Assembly (NCBI GenBank): GCA_017521605.1
Contig: JAFXCD010000045.1
Location: 1 to 64,000 of the forward strand
DNA from: Lachnospiraceae bacterium
GTDB lineage: Bacteria > Bacillota > Clostridia > Lachnospirales > Lachnospiraceae
Length of the DNA stretch: 64,000 bases
Reading direction: 5' to 3'
A program made the position numbers and the translations under genes. Shown here one piece after another: positions 1 through 7,540 of this stretch. The notes under the pieces are model-generated. The model was not told the origin of the DNA and did no database searches. It was given only the letters and a program-made list of their open reading frames with translations. Each line of letters starts with the position of its first letter. The stretch's first letter is position 1.

Positions 1-1
1 A

Positions 2-220
2 AAGTGTTTGATGAAGGAACTAAAAGATATATATTTATCTGTTGAAATATCAGAGTTCGGAAAGAAAATGTATGAATTATGGAATAGACTTCCTTCTGCA
101 ATTGACGAAATGGAAGAACCGTTTCATATTTTATCTTATGCTGACGATTGTTTATCCTATGGGGATGAAAAACAATGTCGAGAGTTATATGAATCTATGT
201 TTGCATTTTATGAACAATGA
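2..220 (+). CDS. Hypothetical protein, possibly cut by window edge
   Basis: The reading frame is open to the left edge of the window, so the true start is not visible; an ATG at 11 (preceded by TTG at 8) could be an internal or real start. About 70 acidic residues (many Glu and Asp) end at a TGA at 218-220. I do not recognise a family. Its position beside a spoIVB 3' remnant (299-421) suggests accessory cargo, and the small acidic character would fit an immunity-type protein, but that is a guess from context only. Confidence 0.4.
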   Translation, partial: KCLMKELKDIYLSVEISEFGKKMYELWNRLPSAIDEMEEPFHILSYADDCLSYGDEKQCRELYESMFAFYEQ

Positions 221-298
221 AAACTCTTTCGGATTAAAAACATTATATGGATGATATAACATATTGTCGAAATTTGTTGTTCCCTACTTGACACATTC

Positions 299-421
299 GT
301 GAGCGGTAGTCCTATTATTCGGGATGGGAAGATTGTGGGGGCTGTGACGCATGTTTTAGTAAATGATCCGACGAGAGGGTATGGGATATTCCTCGAATCT
401 ATGTTAAATCATGGAAATTAA
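299..421 (+). pseudogene. 3'-end remnant of spoIVB (sporulation S55 peptidase)
   Basis: Forty codons ending in TAA encode the end of a SpoIVB peptidase. It starts at the catalytic Ser motif (VSGSP; normally MSGSP), then [15 protein letters not shown], then [11 protein letters not shown]. SpoIVB is the forespore-secreted serine protease that triggers sigma-K processing in sporulation. The PDZ domain and the His/Asp part of the active site are absent upstream, where an unrelated frame (2-220) and about 80 bases of non-matching sequence lie. No start codon or RBS suits it, so it is a non-functional fragment. It keeps what looks like its own terminator at 421-447. Confidence 0.75.
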
Positions 422-447
422 GAAGGCCGGTTGGACTTCTTTTTTAA
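421..447 (+). terminator. Terminator after spoIVB remnant
   Basis: AGAAG pairs with CTTCT around CC/GG, with one G:A mismatch in the stem, followed by six T. It sits directly at the remnant's stop codon, as expected for the original spoIVB terminator. From 448 to 550 I see no gene; an extended -10 (TGATATAAT, 467-475) may drive the next gene but lacks a convincing -35. Confidence 0.5.
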
Positions 448-560
448 TGACTTGTATTATGGTGTATGATATAATTAATGAAGAATACTTGAAGTTTATA
501 GATTATATATTGATAATATTCTTATAGTTTAAATCTTGTATAGTGTTTTTAGGAGGAAAA

Positions 561-1346
561 ATGATTTATAGTAAAAAGAAAATGGAAGAAATTGTAGGCG
601 AAATTACAAAACTGGTCGCCGAGTATTCTGAATATCCGAAGGTGAAAAAAGGTGTTAATATTGAAAGTACTGATAAAATTATTTGGTCTAAGGGCTGGAT
701 AGAACCTTTTTGTACCGATTATATAACAGAGCTGAATGATAATACGATTATTCCGAGAAAGTTACTAAAAAAAGAACCCTTAACCAAAAAGTATGTGTCA
801 GTACATCATATGGCTGATAATACCCCTGTTTATTCAAAGTTTTATGGCGATAAAGATAACGTTGTATATGAGAAATTTTTTATAAAAAAGGAAAATTTCC
901 TTACAGGTGCATTGTTCCATTGCAGTGACAAAAAGTTGTGTGGGTTAACCGTTGAGCATTTTGATGAAAAAGGTCGTCCAATCGAGTTTGACCGTTTTTC
1001 GATGGATGGTGAATCAAAGCGAAAGCTTGATAGTATATTTTATACTTATGATAACGACAGTATTATTAAGGCTGAATCAATATTCAGTTTAGATATTGAT
1101 CGTGAATTGAAATCATACGATGATGAGCTATATGTAAAGATTGGTTTAATTCTAGATCCATCAATAGAAAGAATGAATCCTGAAAGTGTCGAAACATTTG
1201 ATTTTGATTATAATGACAAAATGGAATTAGACTCTTATACAAGAACTGCATTCTCGTATGGAAGGGTTATAAGTCACAAATGGAAAATCAAGAAAAGTAT
1301 TATAAAAAGTTACATAGAATGTGGTATTGGGTGGCTTGGTAAATAA
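561..1346 (+). CDS. Hypothetical protein, accessory
   Basis: The start is the ATG at 561 because AGGAGG lies at 551-556; an upstream in-frame GTG at 543 would put the ribosome site inside the gene. The product has 261 residues, is soluble, and is rich in Lys, Asp, Glu and aromatic residues, with no signal peptide or membrane helix. I recognise no catalytic motif or family. The gene is a stand-alone unit with its own terminator (1370-1414), lying between two apparent spoIVB 3' remnants. That placement marks it as cargo of an insertion. An orphan immunity protein is one possibility, but nothing in the sequence proves it. Confidence 0.6.
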   Translation: MIYSKKKMEEIVGEITKLVAEYSEYPKVKKGVNIESTDKIIWSKGWIEPFCTDYITELNDNTIIPRKLLKKEPLTKKYVSVHHMADNTPVYSKFYGDKDNVVYEKFFIKKENFLTGALFHCSDKKLCGLTVEHFDEKGRPIEFDRFSMDGESKRKLDSIFYTYDNDSIIKAESIFSLDIDRELKSYDDELYVKIGLILDPSIERMNPESVETFDFDYNDKMELDSYTRTAFSYGRVISHKWKIKKSIIKSYIECGIGWLGK

Positions 1347-1369
1347 AACATAAGATATTAGTCATACAT

Positions 1370-1414
1370 ATAGCCATTATGGAGATGGTGTTCTCTGTAA
1401 TGGCTATTATTTTT
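1370..1414 (+). terminator. Rho-independent terminator
   Basis: ATAGCCATTA (1370-1379) pairs with TAATGGCTAT (1398-1407), followed by a T-rich run. It ends the 561-1346 gene. Nearly the same stem arms occur in the terminator at 4804-4846. Confidence 0.75.
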
Positions 1415-1420
1415 GTTTCT

Positions 1421-1465
1421 TACTTGATACATTCAAATTTTATTGAGGAGATGCTGGAGCATTGA
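1421..1465 (+). pseudogene. Possible second spoIVB 3' remnant with repeat motif
   Basis: TACTTGATACATTC at 1421-1434 repeats the TACTTGACACATTC at 285-298 with one mismatch. It is followed by codons for FIEEMLEH and a TGA stop (1439-1465). That ending resembles the last residues of SpoIVB proteins, and the remnant at 299-421 ends [10 protein letters not shown]. Only eight residues support this, so the SpoIVB call is an inference; the repeated motif is directly visible. Confidence 0.35.
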
Positions 1466-1504
1466 GAAAGGTAGCAGACGTAAGAAATAACGTTTGCTAA
1501 AAAG

Positions 1505-1603
1505 ACTTTTTGAAACAAAACACAAAAACAAGCACTTTTATTTCAAAAACCTAATGACTTTTTGAAATAAAAGAGGTATGATGAATGTAGTTATTTCAAA
1601 AAG
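1505..1603 (+). promoter_or_regulatory. Operator-like inverted repeats upstream of fic
   Basis: Four copies of one element lie in alternating orientation: CTTTTTGAAACAAA (1506-1519), TTATTTCAAAAA (1538-1549), CTTTTTGAAATAAAA (1558-1572) and TTATTTCAAAAAG (1591-1603). They form two inverted-repeat pairs in the 160 bases before the Fic gene. Because the Fic protein ends in a helix-turn-helix domain, autoregulation at these sites is a reasonable inference. Confidence 0.6.
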
Positions 1604-1617
1604 AGGTGAAAAATTCT

Positions 1618-1655
1618 CTGCCTGCATAATCAGGCAGGCATTTTGCTTCGCAAAA
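1618..1655 (+). other. Tandem hairpins in fic 5' leader
   Basis: CTGCCTG (1618-1624) pairs with CAGGCAG (1631-1637) around a six-base loop. A second small hairpin, TTTTGC-TTC-GCAAAA (1641-1655), lies just before the AAGGAG ribosome site (1657-1662). They could shape translation of fic; no terminator-like T run follows. Confidence 0.45.
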
Positions 1656-1668
1656 CAAGGAGAATTAT

Positions 1669-2808
1669 ATGAATCGAGCAGGAATATATGTTGACAATTT
1701 AACAGGAGAGGCTACTTATCAATCTTTTAAACCAAATCCATTACCACCTATGCCGGAAATTGAAATGGATGAAGAGAGTGTAAAACTTTTAGTAGATGCC
1801 AATAAACAACTTGTAAAACTTGATACTGCATCACAGTTAATTTCCAATGCAGATTTATTTATATCAATGTATGTAAGAAAAGAAGCATTAATTTCTTCAC
1901 AAATAGAAGGAACACAGTGTACTTTTGACGATGTATTAGATCCGGAAGTGGATAAGAATGCAAATCTTGATGTCTCTGATGTTATTAATTATGTTAATGC
2001 AACACAATATGCATTGAATCGTTTGGAAAGATTGCCGTTATGTTGCAGATTAATAAGGGAAATACATGAAGTATTAATGGAGAATGTTCGCGGACAGGAT
2101 ATAACTCCGGGAGAATTCAGACATTCTCAGAATTGGATTGGGCCTGCCAACTGTTCGTTAAAAGATGCAAGATATATTCCGCCAAATATAGAAGATATGC
2201 AAAACGCAATGTCTGATTTGGAAAAATATATTAATGAGAATACGGATTATGATCCATTGATTAGAGTTGCATTGATTCATTATCAGTTTGAAACAATTCA
2301 TCCGTTTTTGGACGGCAACGGAAGAATCGGAAGACTTTTGATACTCCTTTATCTGATGGAGCAGGGATTGCTTGCTAAACCGGTGATTTATATATCGTAT
2401 TTTTTGAAAAAGAACCAGATAGAATACTATGATCGGATTAGTGAAGTTAGAAGAAGTGGAAACTTTGAGCAATGGATAAGATTCTTTTTGGAGGCGGTGA
2501 GTAAATCGGCATCGGATTCTTTGGAAGCAATTCGTCAGCTTTCGGCATTGCATGATACAAATATAGAAAAACTTCCAAAAACGGCTAGAAGTAAAGATAA
2601 TTTAAGGGCTGTGTTTGATTATATCGAGCAGTATCCTATTATTGATATTAAGAGAACTGCAAAGGAATTAGATATTAGCTATAATACAGTAGCTACGGCT
2701 GTGAAGAAGCTTGTGGAACTTGGTATTTTGCAGGAAAGAACCAATGCTGCGAGAAATAGAGTGTTTGCATATGAGGAGTATTTAGGAATATTGAGGAAGG
2801 ATACGTAA
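1669..2808 (+). CDS. fic: Fic family protein adenylyltransferase
   Basis: A 379-residue Fic protein. Fic enzymes transfer AMP from ATP to hydroxyl side chains of target proteins. The core motif HPFLDGNGRIGR (about residues 211-222) carries the catalytic His and the ATP-binding GNGR. An inhibitory-helix motif SSQIEGT (about 75-81) lies N-terminal, making this a class II, self-inhibited Fic. The C-terminal 80 residues are predicted to form a winged helix-turn-helix (AVFDYIEQYP, then TVATAVKKLVELGIL). The layout resembles Shewanella oneidensis SoFic. The ATG at 1669 has AAGGAG six bases upstream. No antitoxin gene is adjacent. Paired inverted repeats upstream suggest self-regulation. Confidence 0.9.
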   Translation: MNRAGIYVDNLTGEATYQSFKPNPLPPMPEIEMDEESVKLLVDANKQLVKLDTASQLISNADLFISMYVRKEALISSQIEGTQCTFDDVLDPEVDKNANLDVSDVINYVNATQYALNRLERLPLCCRLIREIHEVLMENVRGQDITPGEFRHSQNWIGPANCSLKDARYIPPNIEDMQNAMSDLEKYINENTDYDPLIRVALIHYQFETIHPFLDGNGRIGRLLILLYLMEQGLLAKPVIYISYFLKKNQIEYYDRISEVRRSGNFEQWIRFFLEAVSKSASDSLEAIRQLSALHDTNIEKLPKTARSKDNLRAVFDYIEQYPIIDIKRTAKELDISYNTVATAVKKLVELGILQERTNAARNRVFAYEEYLGILRKDT

Positions 2809-2882
2809 AATTTATTGTTGCCTTGCCTATGAGAGATAAATAATGAGTGTGTGCCTTTATAGATAACAGGGGAGGAGAAATC

Positions 2883-3110
2883 ATGAAACATTTGAGTAAT
2901 TTGATTGAAACATACTTATGGTCAATTGATAGTTTTAATAAGCGTAGAAATGCTTTGTATCTTCTTGATTGGATATCTGATATGTTTGATGAAGGATTCC
3001 AATGTCTGCCGGTTCATTGGAGAAGACAGCGATGCATAGGGGCAAAGAACATATGGTTATCAAAAAAAGGAGATGATATATTACATATTTTGATGTATAA
3101 TCAAATTTAG
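2883..3110 (+). CDS. Small hypothetical protein
   Basis: A 75-residue frame whose ATG at 2883 follows GGGGAGGAG at 2870-2878; an in-frame upstream start at 2847 has no ribosome site. The product is basic and rich in Trp and Arg in its middle (PVHWRRQR). It has no signal peptide or clear membrane helix, and I do not recognise it. It lies 74 bases after fic and 34 before a lipoprotein gene, so it may belong to a loose accessory transcript. The good RBS argues that it is real; its length and lack of a known family argue for caution. Confidence 0.5.
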   Translation: MKHLSNLIETYLWSIDSFNKRRNALYLLDWISDMFDEGFQCLPVHWRRQRCIGAKNIWLSKKGDDILHILMYNQI

Positions 3111-3144
3111 CTGTTAAATTTTAGAAGAGCGGAGAGTTTATAGT

Positions 3145-3903
3145 ATGATAAAGAATATAAAAATAACCCCCACCTTTATGATAATCATGTCTGTAATGAC
3201 AATATGTATGGTGGGCTGTGGAAAAGATACAAAAGAAGTAAAACAGGAGTCATGGACGGCGGTTGCAGAAGAGGATAATACAGATAAAGATTTTGAGGAA
3301 GAGATGCCAGAAATAAGTGTAGAAACAAGTACGGAAGAAAACATGGAAACAAGTGCAGAAGAAAGTGTGAAAGTAAGTGATGAAATAAGCAGTGAATCAA
3401 TTGAGGAGCAGGGAGAACGGTATCGATATGACGTGACAAGATATTATGAAACAGACACGCTGAAAATCCTTAATTGGCACATCAATATTTATGATGAAGA
3501 GGTTTTAATTCAGGAGATTAGCTTTGAACGTGATGAATTGGCAAATGGTCAAACGCCCTTGGAAGGTTCGATTTGGGAAGAAGATGTTAATTTTGACGGT
3601 GTTAAGGATTTGTTAATATGCCAGGGACATTATGGTGCTCAGGGAGGTTTGGGATTTCGCTGCTATTTGGCAAATGCAACAGGTGATGGTTTTGAATATT
3701 GCCATGGTTTTGAGGAGATAACCAATCCATCAGTGGACTCCTACAAGAAATGGATTACAGGTACAGTACGTTCAAATGCTGCATCTTATTATCAGAATTT
3801 TTATGAGTTTAATGGCCAAAATTTTACCCTGATACGGACGGAATTATTTGAGTGGGACGAAGAAAGTGAACAGTATCAAAAAGTTTTTTCCTCGGATACA
3901 TAA
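3145..3903 (+). CDS. Lipoprotein, FG-GAP-like hypothetical
   Basis: A 252-residue predicted lipoprotein. A basic N-terminus and hydrophobic stretch lead to a lipobox ending at Cys in MVGCG (about residue 26). A long Glu/Ser/Thr-rich acidic linker follows (residues 30-95). The C-terminal domain contains DVNFDGVKDLLIC, a calcium-loop-like pattern typical of FG-GAP/VCBS or XAC2610-type repeats. It is probably exported and tethered to the membrane with the globular domain outside. The function is unknown. The RBS is weak (GCGGAGAG). The next gene begins 15 bases after the stop, so the two may be co-transcribed. Confidence 0.65.
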   Translation: MIKNIKITPTFMIIMSVMTICMVGCGKDTKEVKQESWTAVAEEDNTDKDFEEEMPEISVETSTEENMETSAEESVKVSDEISSESIEEQGERYRYDVTRYYETDTLKILNWHINIYDEEVLIQEISFERDELANGQTPLEGSIWEEDVNFDGVKDLLICQGHYGAQGGLGFRCYLANATGDGFEYCHGFEEITNPSVDSYKKWITGTVRSNAASYYQNFYEFNGQNFTLIRTELFEWDEESEQYQKVFSSDT

Positions 3904-3918
3904 GGAGATCAGGCTAAA

Positions 3919-4794
3919 ATGCATTTTGTAGACTCAAAAGGAATTTTATCAGCAAAGAATGGAATGAATATTTACCGGGGATGCACCCATGGATGTATTT
4001 ATTGTGACAGCAGAAGTGATTGCTATCAGATGAATCATGCCTTTGAAGATATAGAAGTGAAACGGAATTGTGTGGAACTATTGGAAAAAGCATTACAGTC
4101 AAAACGAAAAAAATGTATGATAGGGACAGGAAGTATGTCGGACCCCTACATGCATTGTGAGGAAAAGCTGGAGCTTATGAAAAAATGCCTGGAGGTGATT
4201 GAAAGGTATGGTTTTGGTGCTGCAGTTATGACTAAATCAGACCGTATCTTAAGGGATTTGCCCTTACTTAGCAGGATTAATCAAAAAGCAAAAGCAGTGG
4301 TTCAGACTACTTTCACTACATACGATGAAAGCTTGTGTAAAATATTAGAACCTAATGTGTGTACAACGAAGAAACGATTTGAAATGCTTATGGCTATGAA
4401 GGAAGCAGGAATTCCTACAGTTGTCTGGTTGGATCCGTTTTTACCTTTTATCAATGATACAAAGGAAAATCTGGATGGGCTTTTAGATTATTGTATTGAA
4501 GCAGAGGTTAAAGGGATTATTTGCTTTGGGATTGGAATGACGCTTAGAAACGGTAATAGGGAATATTTCTATCAGAAATTGGATGAATATTTTCCGGGAC
4601 TGAAACGGAAATACCAGGAAACTTACGGTTTTGCCTATGAGTTGGAAAGTCCTAACGGAAGAGGAATATATAATAGATTGCAGGATGCTTGTAAGGCACA
4701 TAATATATTGTGTAATCCGGATGAGGTGTTTACTTACATAAATGATTTTCCCTATGATAAGGGATATGAGCAACTGAGCTTGTTTGGTAACTAA
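3919..4794 (+). CDS. SPL-family radical SAM protein
   Basis: A 291-residue radical SAM protein. Cys22, Cys26 and Cys29 (CTHGCIYC) form the Cx3Cx2C site for the [4Fe-4S] cluster that cleaves S-adenosylmethionine. MTKSDRILRDLPLL and the overall pattern match the spore-photoproduct-lyase-like / Rv2578c group of radical SAM enzymes. Many members are not photoproduct lyases and have no proven substrate. The start at 3919 follows AAGGAG. A strong terminator (4804-4846) closes the gene, so the lipoprotein and this gene may form a two-gene unit. Family assignment is firm; the reaction is not known. Confidence 0.8.
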   Translation: MHFVDSKGILSAKNGMNIYRGCTHGCIYCDSRSDCYQMNHAFEDIEVKRNCVELLEKALQSKRKKCMIGTGSMSDPYMHCEEKLELMKKCLEVIERYGFGAAVMTKSDRILRDLPLLSRINQKAKAVVQTTFTTYDESLCKILEPNVCTTKKRFEMLMAMKEAGIPTVVWLDPFLPFINDTKENLDGLLDYCIEAEVKGIICFGIGMTLRNGNREYFYQKLDEYFPGLKRKYQETYGFAYELESPNGRGIYNRLQDACKAHNILCNPDEVFTYINDFPYDKGYEQLSLFGN

Positions 4795-4803
4795 ATAGGT
4801 GAT

Positions 4804-4846
4804 AAATAGCCATTAAAAGAAAATTTCTTTGAAATGGCTATTTTTT
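4804..4846 (+). terminator. Rho-independent terminator
   Basis: AAATAGCCATT (4804-4814) pairs with AATGGCTATTT (4833-4843), followed by six T. It ends the radical SAM gene. The arms closely match the terminator at 1370-1414. Confidence 0.85.
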
Positions 4847-4950
4847 GTAACAAACTTTACATGGCTGCATCATATAATCACAGGCGCCCATTATCTTCAG
4901 GAGACTAGTTTAAGAGGTTTAGTGGTTGAAATAAATAGGAGTGTGTAAAG

Positions 4951-4979
4951 TTGACGAGAGTCCGCAAATGGAATATAAT
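4951..4979 (+). promoter_or_regulatory. Vegetative promoter of hyd operon
   Basis: TTGACG (4951-4956), a 17-base spacer and TATAAT (4974-4979) form a near-consensus sigma-A promoter. Transcription should start near 4986, exactly where the structured leader begins. Confidence 0.8.
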
Positions 4980-4985
4980 GTAATA

Positions 4986-5093
4986 GGTGCATAAGAAAAA
5001 CAAGCGACACCGAAGGTGGCATTTGTTTTTCTCGCACCATTAACGAGCAGTCCCCCTGCGAAGCAGGGGAGTGAGTGCGCAGCACGAGACTGC
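4986..5093 (+). ncRNA. Structured leader RNA of hydrogenase operon (unassigned)
   Basis: The predicted transcript opens with a long hairpin: GGTGC (4986-4990) pairs with GCACC (5034-5038), and inside it AGAAAAACAA pairs with TTGTTTTTCT, with an apical CACC/GGTG stem. A three-way junction follows: GCAGTC (5047-5052) pairs with GACTGC (5088-5093), enclosing CCCCTGC/GCAGGGG (5053-5069) and GTGC/GCAC (5075-5085). The RBS and ATG of hydC follow 40 bases later. I do not recognise a known riboswitch class. Pairing was read by eye. A cis-regulatory RNA is the best guess. Confidence 0.5.
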
Positions 5094-5136
5094 GAGTTCA
5101 AGGTTGTAGCAAGAAAAAATAACAAAGGAGAATACC

Positions 5137-5622
5137 ATGCTAGATAAAAGCTATTATGAAAAAACAGATGAGATTATAGCAGTATATGGTGCAAAACCGG
5201 CCTCTTTGATTCCCATTATTCAGGATATTCAGAGTGAATACCGTTACTTGCCGGCAGAGCTTTTGGTTTATGTGGCTAAGCAGATTGGTGTTACGGAAGG
5301 TAAAGCATATAGTGTTGCTACTTTTTATGAGAATTTCTCATTTGAGCCCAAAGGAAAATATGTGATTAAGGTATGTGATGGTACAGCATGTCATGTAAGA
5401 AAATCCATTCCGATTTTGGAACGTTTATATTCTGACCTGGGTTTGTCTAAAAGCAAAGTAACAACAGATGATATGCTTTTTACATTAGAAACCGTATCCT
5501 GTCTGGGCGCCTGCGGATTGGCACCGGTACTTACCATAAATGATAAGGTATTTCCGTCTATGACTCCGGATGCAGCTTCAGAGTTAATTCGTGATTTGCG
5601 CGAAGGCAAAGTAGAGATTTAG
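5137..5622 (+). CDS. hydC: NADH-linked [FeFe] hydrogenase, NuoE-like subunit
   Basis: A 161-residue thioredoxin-like [2Fe-2S] protein, homologous to NuoE and to HydC of trimeric [FeFe] hydrogenases. An N-terminal helical domain is followed by four cluster ligands in the pattern CDGTAC (Cx4C) and CLGAC (Cx3C). It passes electrons between the flavin subunit HydB and the catalytic subunit HydA in the cytoplasm. The ATG at 5137 follows AAAGGAG. It is the first gene of hydCBA, 20 bases before hydB, and is transcribed from the promoter at 4951-4979 through a 150-nt structured leader. The length is normal for the family. Confidence 0.9.
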   Translation: MLDKSYYEKTDEIIAVYGAKPASLIPIIQDIQSEYRYLPAELLVYVAKQIGVTEGKAYSVATFYENFSFEPKGKYVIKVCDGTACHVRKSIPILERLYSDLGLSKSKVTTDDMLFTLETVSCLGACGLAPVLTINDKVFPSMTPDAASELIRDLREGKVEI

Positions 5623-5642
5623 ACGGTGGGAGGTCGAAACAT

Positions 5643-7529
5643 ATGGAAAGAATAGACAACAAAGAAGTGTTGGACCAGCTCCGTGATGTTAATAAGGAGC
5701 GTATTGATAGCAGTAAGTGCAGAGTGTTGATTTGTGCGGGTACAGGTTGTCTTGCCAGCGGTTCCGGTGAGATTTATGAGAAAATCAAGGAACTAATTAG
5801 TGAGAATCCGGATGTGGAAGTGCATTTCGGACCGGAAATCGCTCATGGTAATGGCCCTATGGAAGTAAAGAAGAGCGGTTGTCACGGTTTCTGTGAAATG
5901 GGACCTTTAATGAGAATTGAGCCTTTGGGAGTTTTGTACACAAAGGTTAAGTTAGAGGACTGCGAAGAGATTTTCGAGAAGACCATTAAAAATGGTGAGA
6001 TTGTGAATCGTCTGATTTATAAGCAGAATGGTGTGGAGTATCCCAAGCAGGAAGAAATTCCTTTTTACAAGAAGCAGACCCGTCTGGTATTGGAGAACTG
6101 CGGTCGTATTGATGCAGAGCATATCGATGAGTCTTTGGCAAATGACGGATATCAGGCATTTGCAAAGGCATTGTTTGAGATGACTCCCGCAGAGGTGGTT
6201 GATGTGGTCATGGAATCCAATCTGCGCGGTCGAGGAGGCGGAGGTTTCCAGACCGGTTATAAGTGGAAGCAGGTTGCCAGACAGGAAGAGAAAATTCGTT
6301 ATGTAGTATGTAACGGTGATGAAGGTGACCCGGGTGCATTCATGGACAGAAGTATCATGGAAGGTGACCCTCATAAGATGATCGAAGGTATGATGATTGC
6401 TGCTTATGCAGTAGGCGCACAGGAAGGTTATATTTATGTGCGTGCAGAGTACCCATTAGCAATCAGTCGTTTGAAAAAGGCTATTCAGGATGCGGAAGAA
6501 GCCGGGTTGTTAGGCGATAATATTTTAGGAACTGATTTCAGTTTCCATTTACATATTAACAGAGGTGCGGGTGCGTTTGTTTGTGGTGAAGGTAGTGCAT
6601 TAACTGCTTCCATTGAGGGTAACAGAGGTATGCCCCGTGTAAAACCCCCTCGTACCGTTGAAAAAGGTTTGTTTGAAAAGCCCACCGTATTAAATAACGT
6701 GGAGACTTATGCAAACGTTCCTATGATTATTTTAAACGGCGCAGAGTGGTATAAGGGAATCGGAGCTCCTAACAGCCCCGGTACCAAAGCATTTGCCATT
6801 ACCGGTAGTGTAAAGAATACCGGTTTGATTGAAGTGCCTATGGGAACTACTTTGCGTGAAGTAATCTTTGATATCGGCGGCGGTATTAAGGGTGATGCAG
6901 AATTTAAGGCAGTTCAGATTGGCGGACCTTCCGGCGGATGTTTGGTAACACCCCAGTTGGATGTTAGCCTTGACTTTGACTCCTTAAAGAAGATGGGTGC
7001 TATGATTGGTTCCGGCGGTCTGGTAGTTATGGACAGCAATACCTGTATGGTGGAAGTGGCTCGTTTCTTCATGAACTTTACTCAGAATGAAAGCTGTGGT
7101 AAATGCGTGCCTTGTCGTGAAGGTACCAAGCGTATGCTGGAGATTTTGGAAAGAATTGTTGCCGGTCAGGGAAAGGTAGAAGACCTGGATATGTTAGAGG
7201 AATTGGCAACTACCATTACTGATACGGCATTATGCGGTTTGGGTAAGAGTGCAGCCCTTCCCGTTATGAGTACCTTGAAACTGTTCCGTGATGAATATTT
7301 GGAGCATGTGGTGGACAAGAAATGTAAGACCGGTACTTGTTCAGCACTTAAGCGTTACGTAATTGATCCTGAAAAGTGTAAGGGCTGTTCTAAGTGTGCA
7401 AGAAATTGTCCGGTAAATGCTATTTCAGGTCAGATAAAAGAGCCATTTACAATTAATAGTGATATATGCATTAAGTGTGGCGCTTGTGAAAGTGCATGCC
7501 CGTTTGGCGCAATTCATGCAGAAAGTTAG
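5643..7529 (+). CDS. hydB: NADH-linked [FeFe] hydrogenase, NuoF-like flavin subunit
   Basis: A 628-residue HydB subunit that binds NADH and FMN. The domains in order are: an N-terminal thioredoxin-like [2Fe-2S] domain (cysteines in CAGTGC and GCHGFC, residues about 25-100); the NuoF core with the Gly-rich NADH/FMN segment GRGGGGFQTG near residue 200; an SLBB region; the [4Fe-4S] motif CGKCVPCREG near 485; and a C-terminal two-cluster ferredoxin (CKGCSKCARNC and CIKCGACESAC). In characterised relatives this complex couples NADH and reduced ferredoxin to hydrogen (electron confurcation or bifurcation). The direction used here cannot be read from sequence. The gene is tightly spaced with hydC and hydA. 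Confidence 0.92.
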   Translation: MERIDNKEVLDQLRDVNKERIDSSKCRVLICAGTGCLASGSGEIYEKIKELISENPDVEVHFGPEIAHGNGPMEVKKSGCHGFCEMGPLMRIEPLGVLYTKVKLEDCEEIFEKTIKNGEIVNRLIYKQNGVEYPKQEEIPFYKKQTRLVLENCGRIDAEHIDESLANDGYQAFAKALFEMTPAEVVDVVMESNLRGRGGGGFQTGYKWKQVARQEEKIRYVVCNGDEGDPGAFMDRSIMEGDPHKMIEGMMIAAYAVGAQEGYIYVRAEYPLAISRLKKAIQDAEEAGLLGDNILGTDFSFHLHINRGAGAFVCGEGSALTASIEGNRGMPRVKPPRTVEKGLFEKPTVLNNVETYANVPMIILNGAEWYKGIGAPNSPGTKAFAITGSVKNTGLIEVPMGTTLREVIFDIGGGIKGDAEFKAVQIGGPSGGCLVTPQLDVSLDFDSLKKMGAMIGSGGLVVMDSNTCMVEVARFFMNFTQNESCGKCVPCREGTKRMLEILERIVAGQGKVEDLDMLEELATTITDTALCGLGKSAALPVMSTLKLFRDEYLEHVVDKKCKTGTCSALKRYVIDPEKCKGCSKCARNCPVNAISGQIKEPFTINSDICIKCGACESACPFGAIHAES

Positions 7530-7540
7530 GTGATGGAAAG

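Noticed and set aside
5041..5100. tRNA-like fold in the hydrogenase leader
   Set aside because: There is no CCA-type acceptor stem, anticodon arm or T-loop consensus, only a three-way junction.
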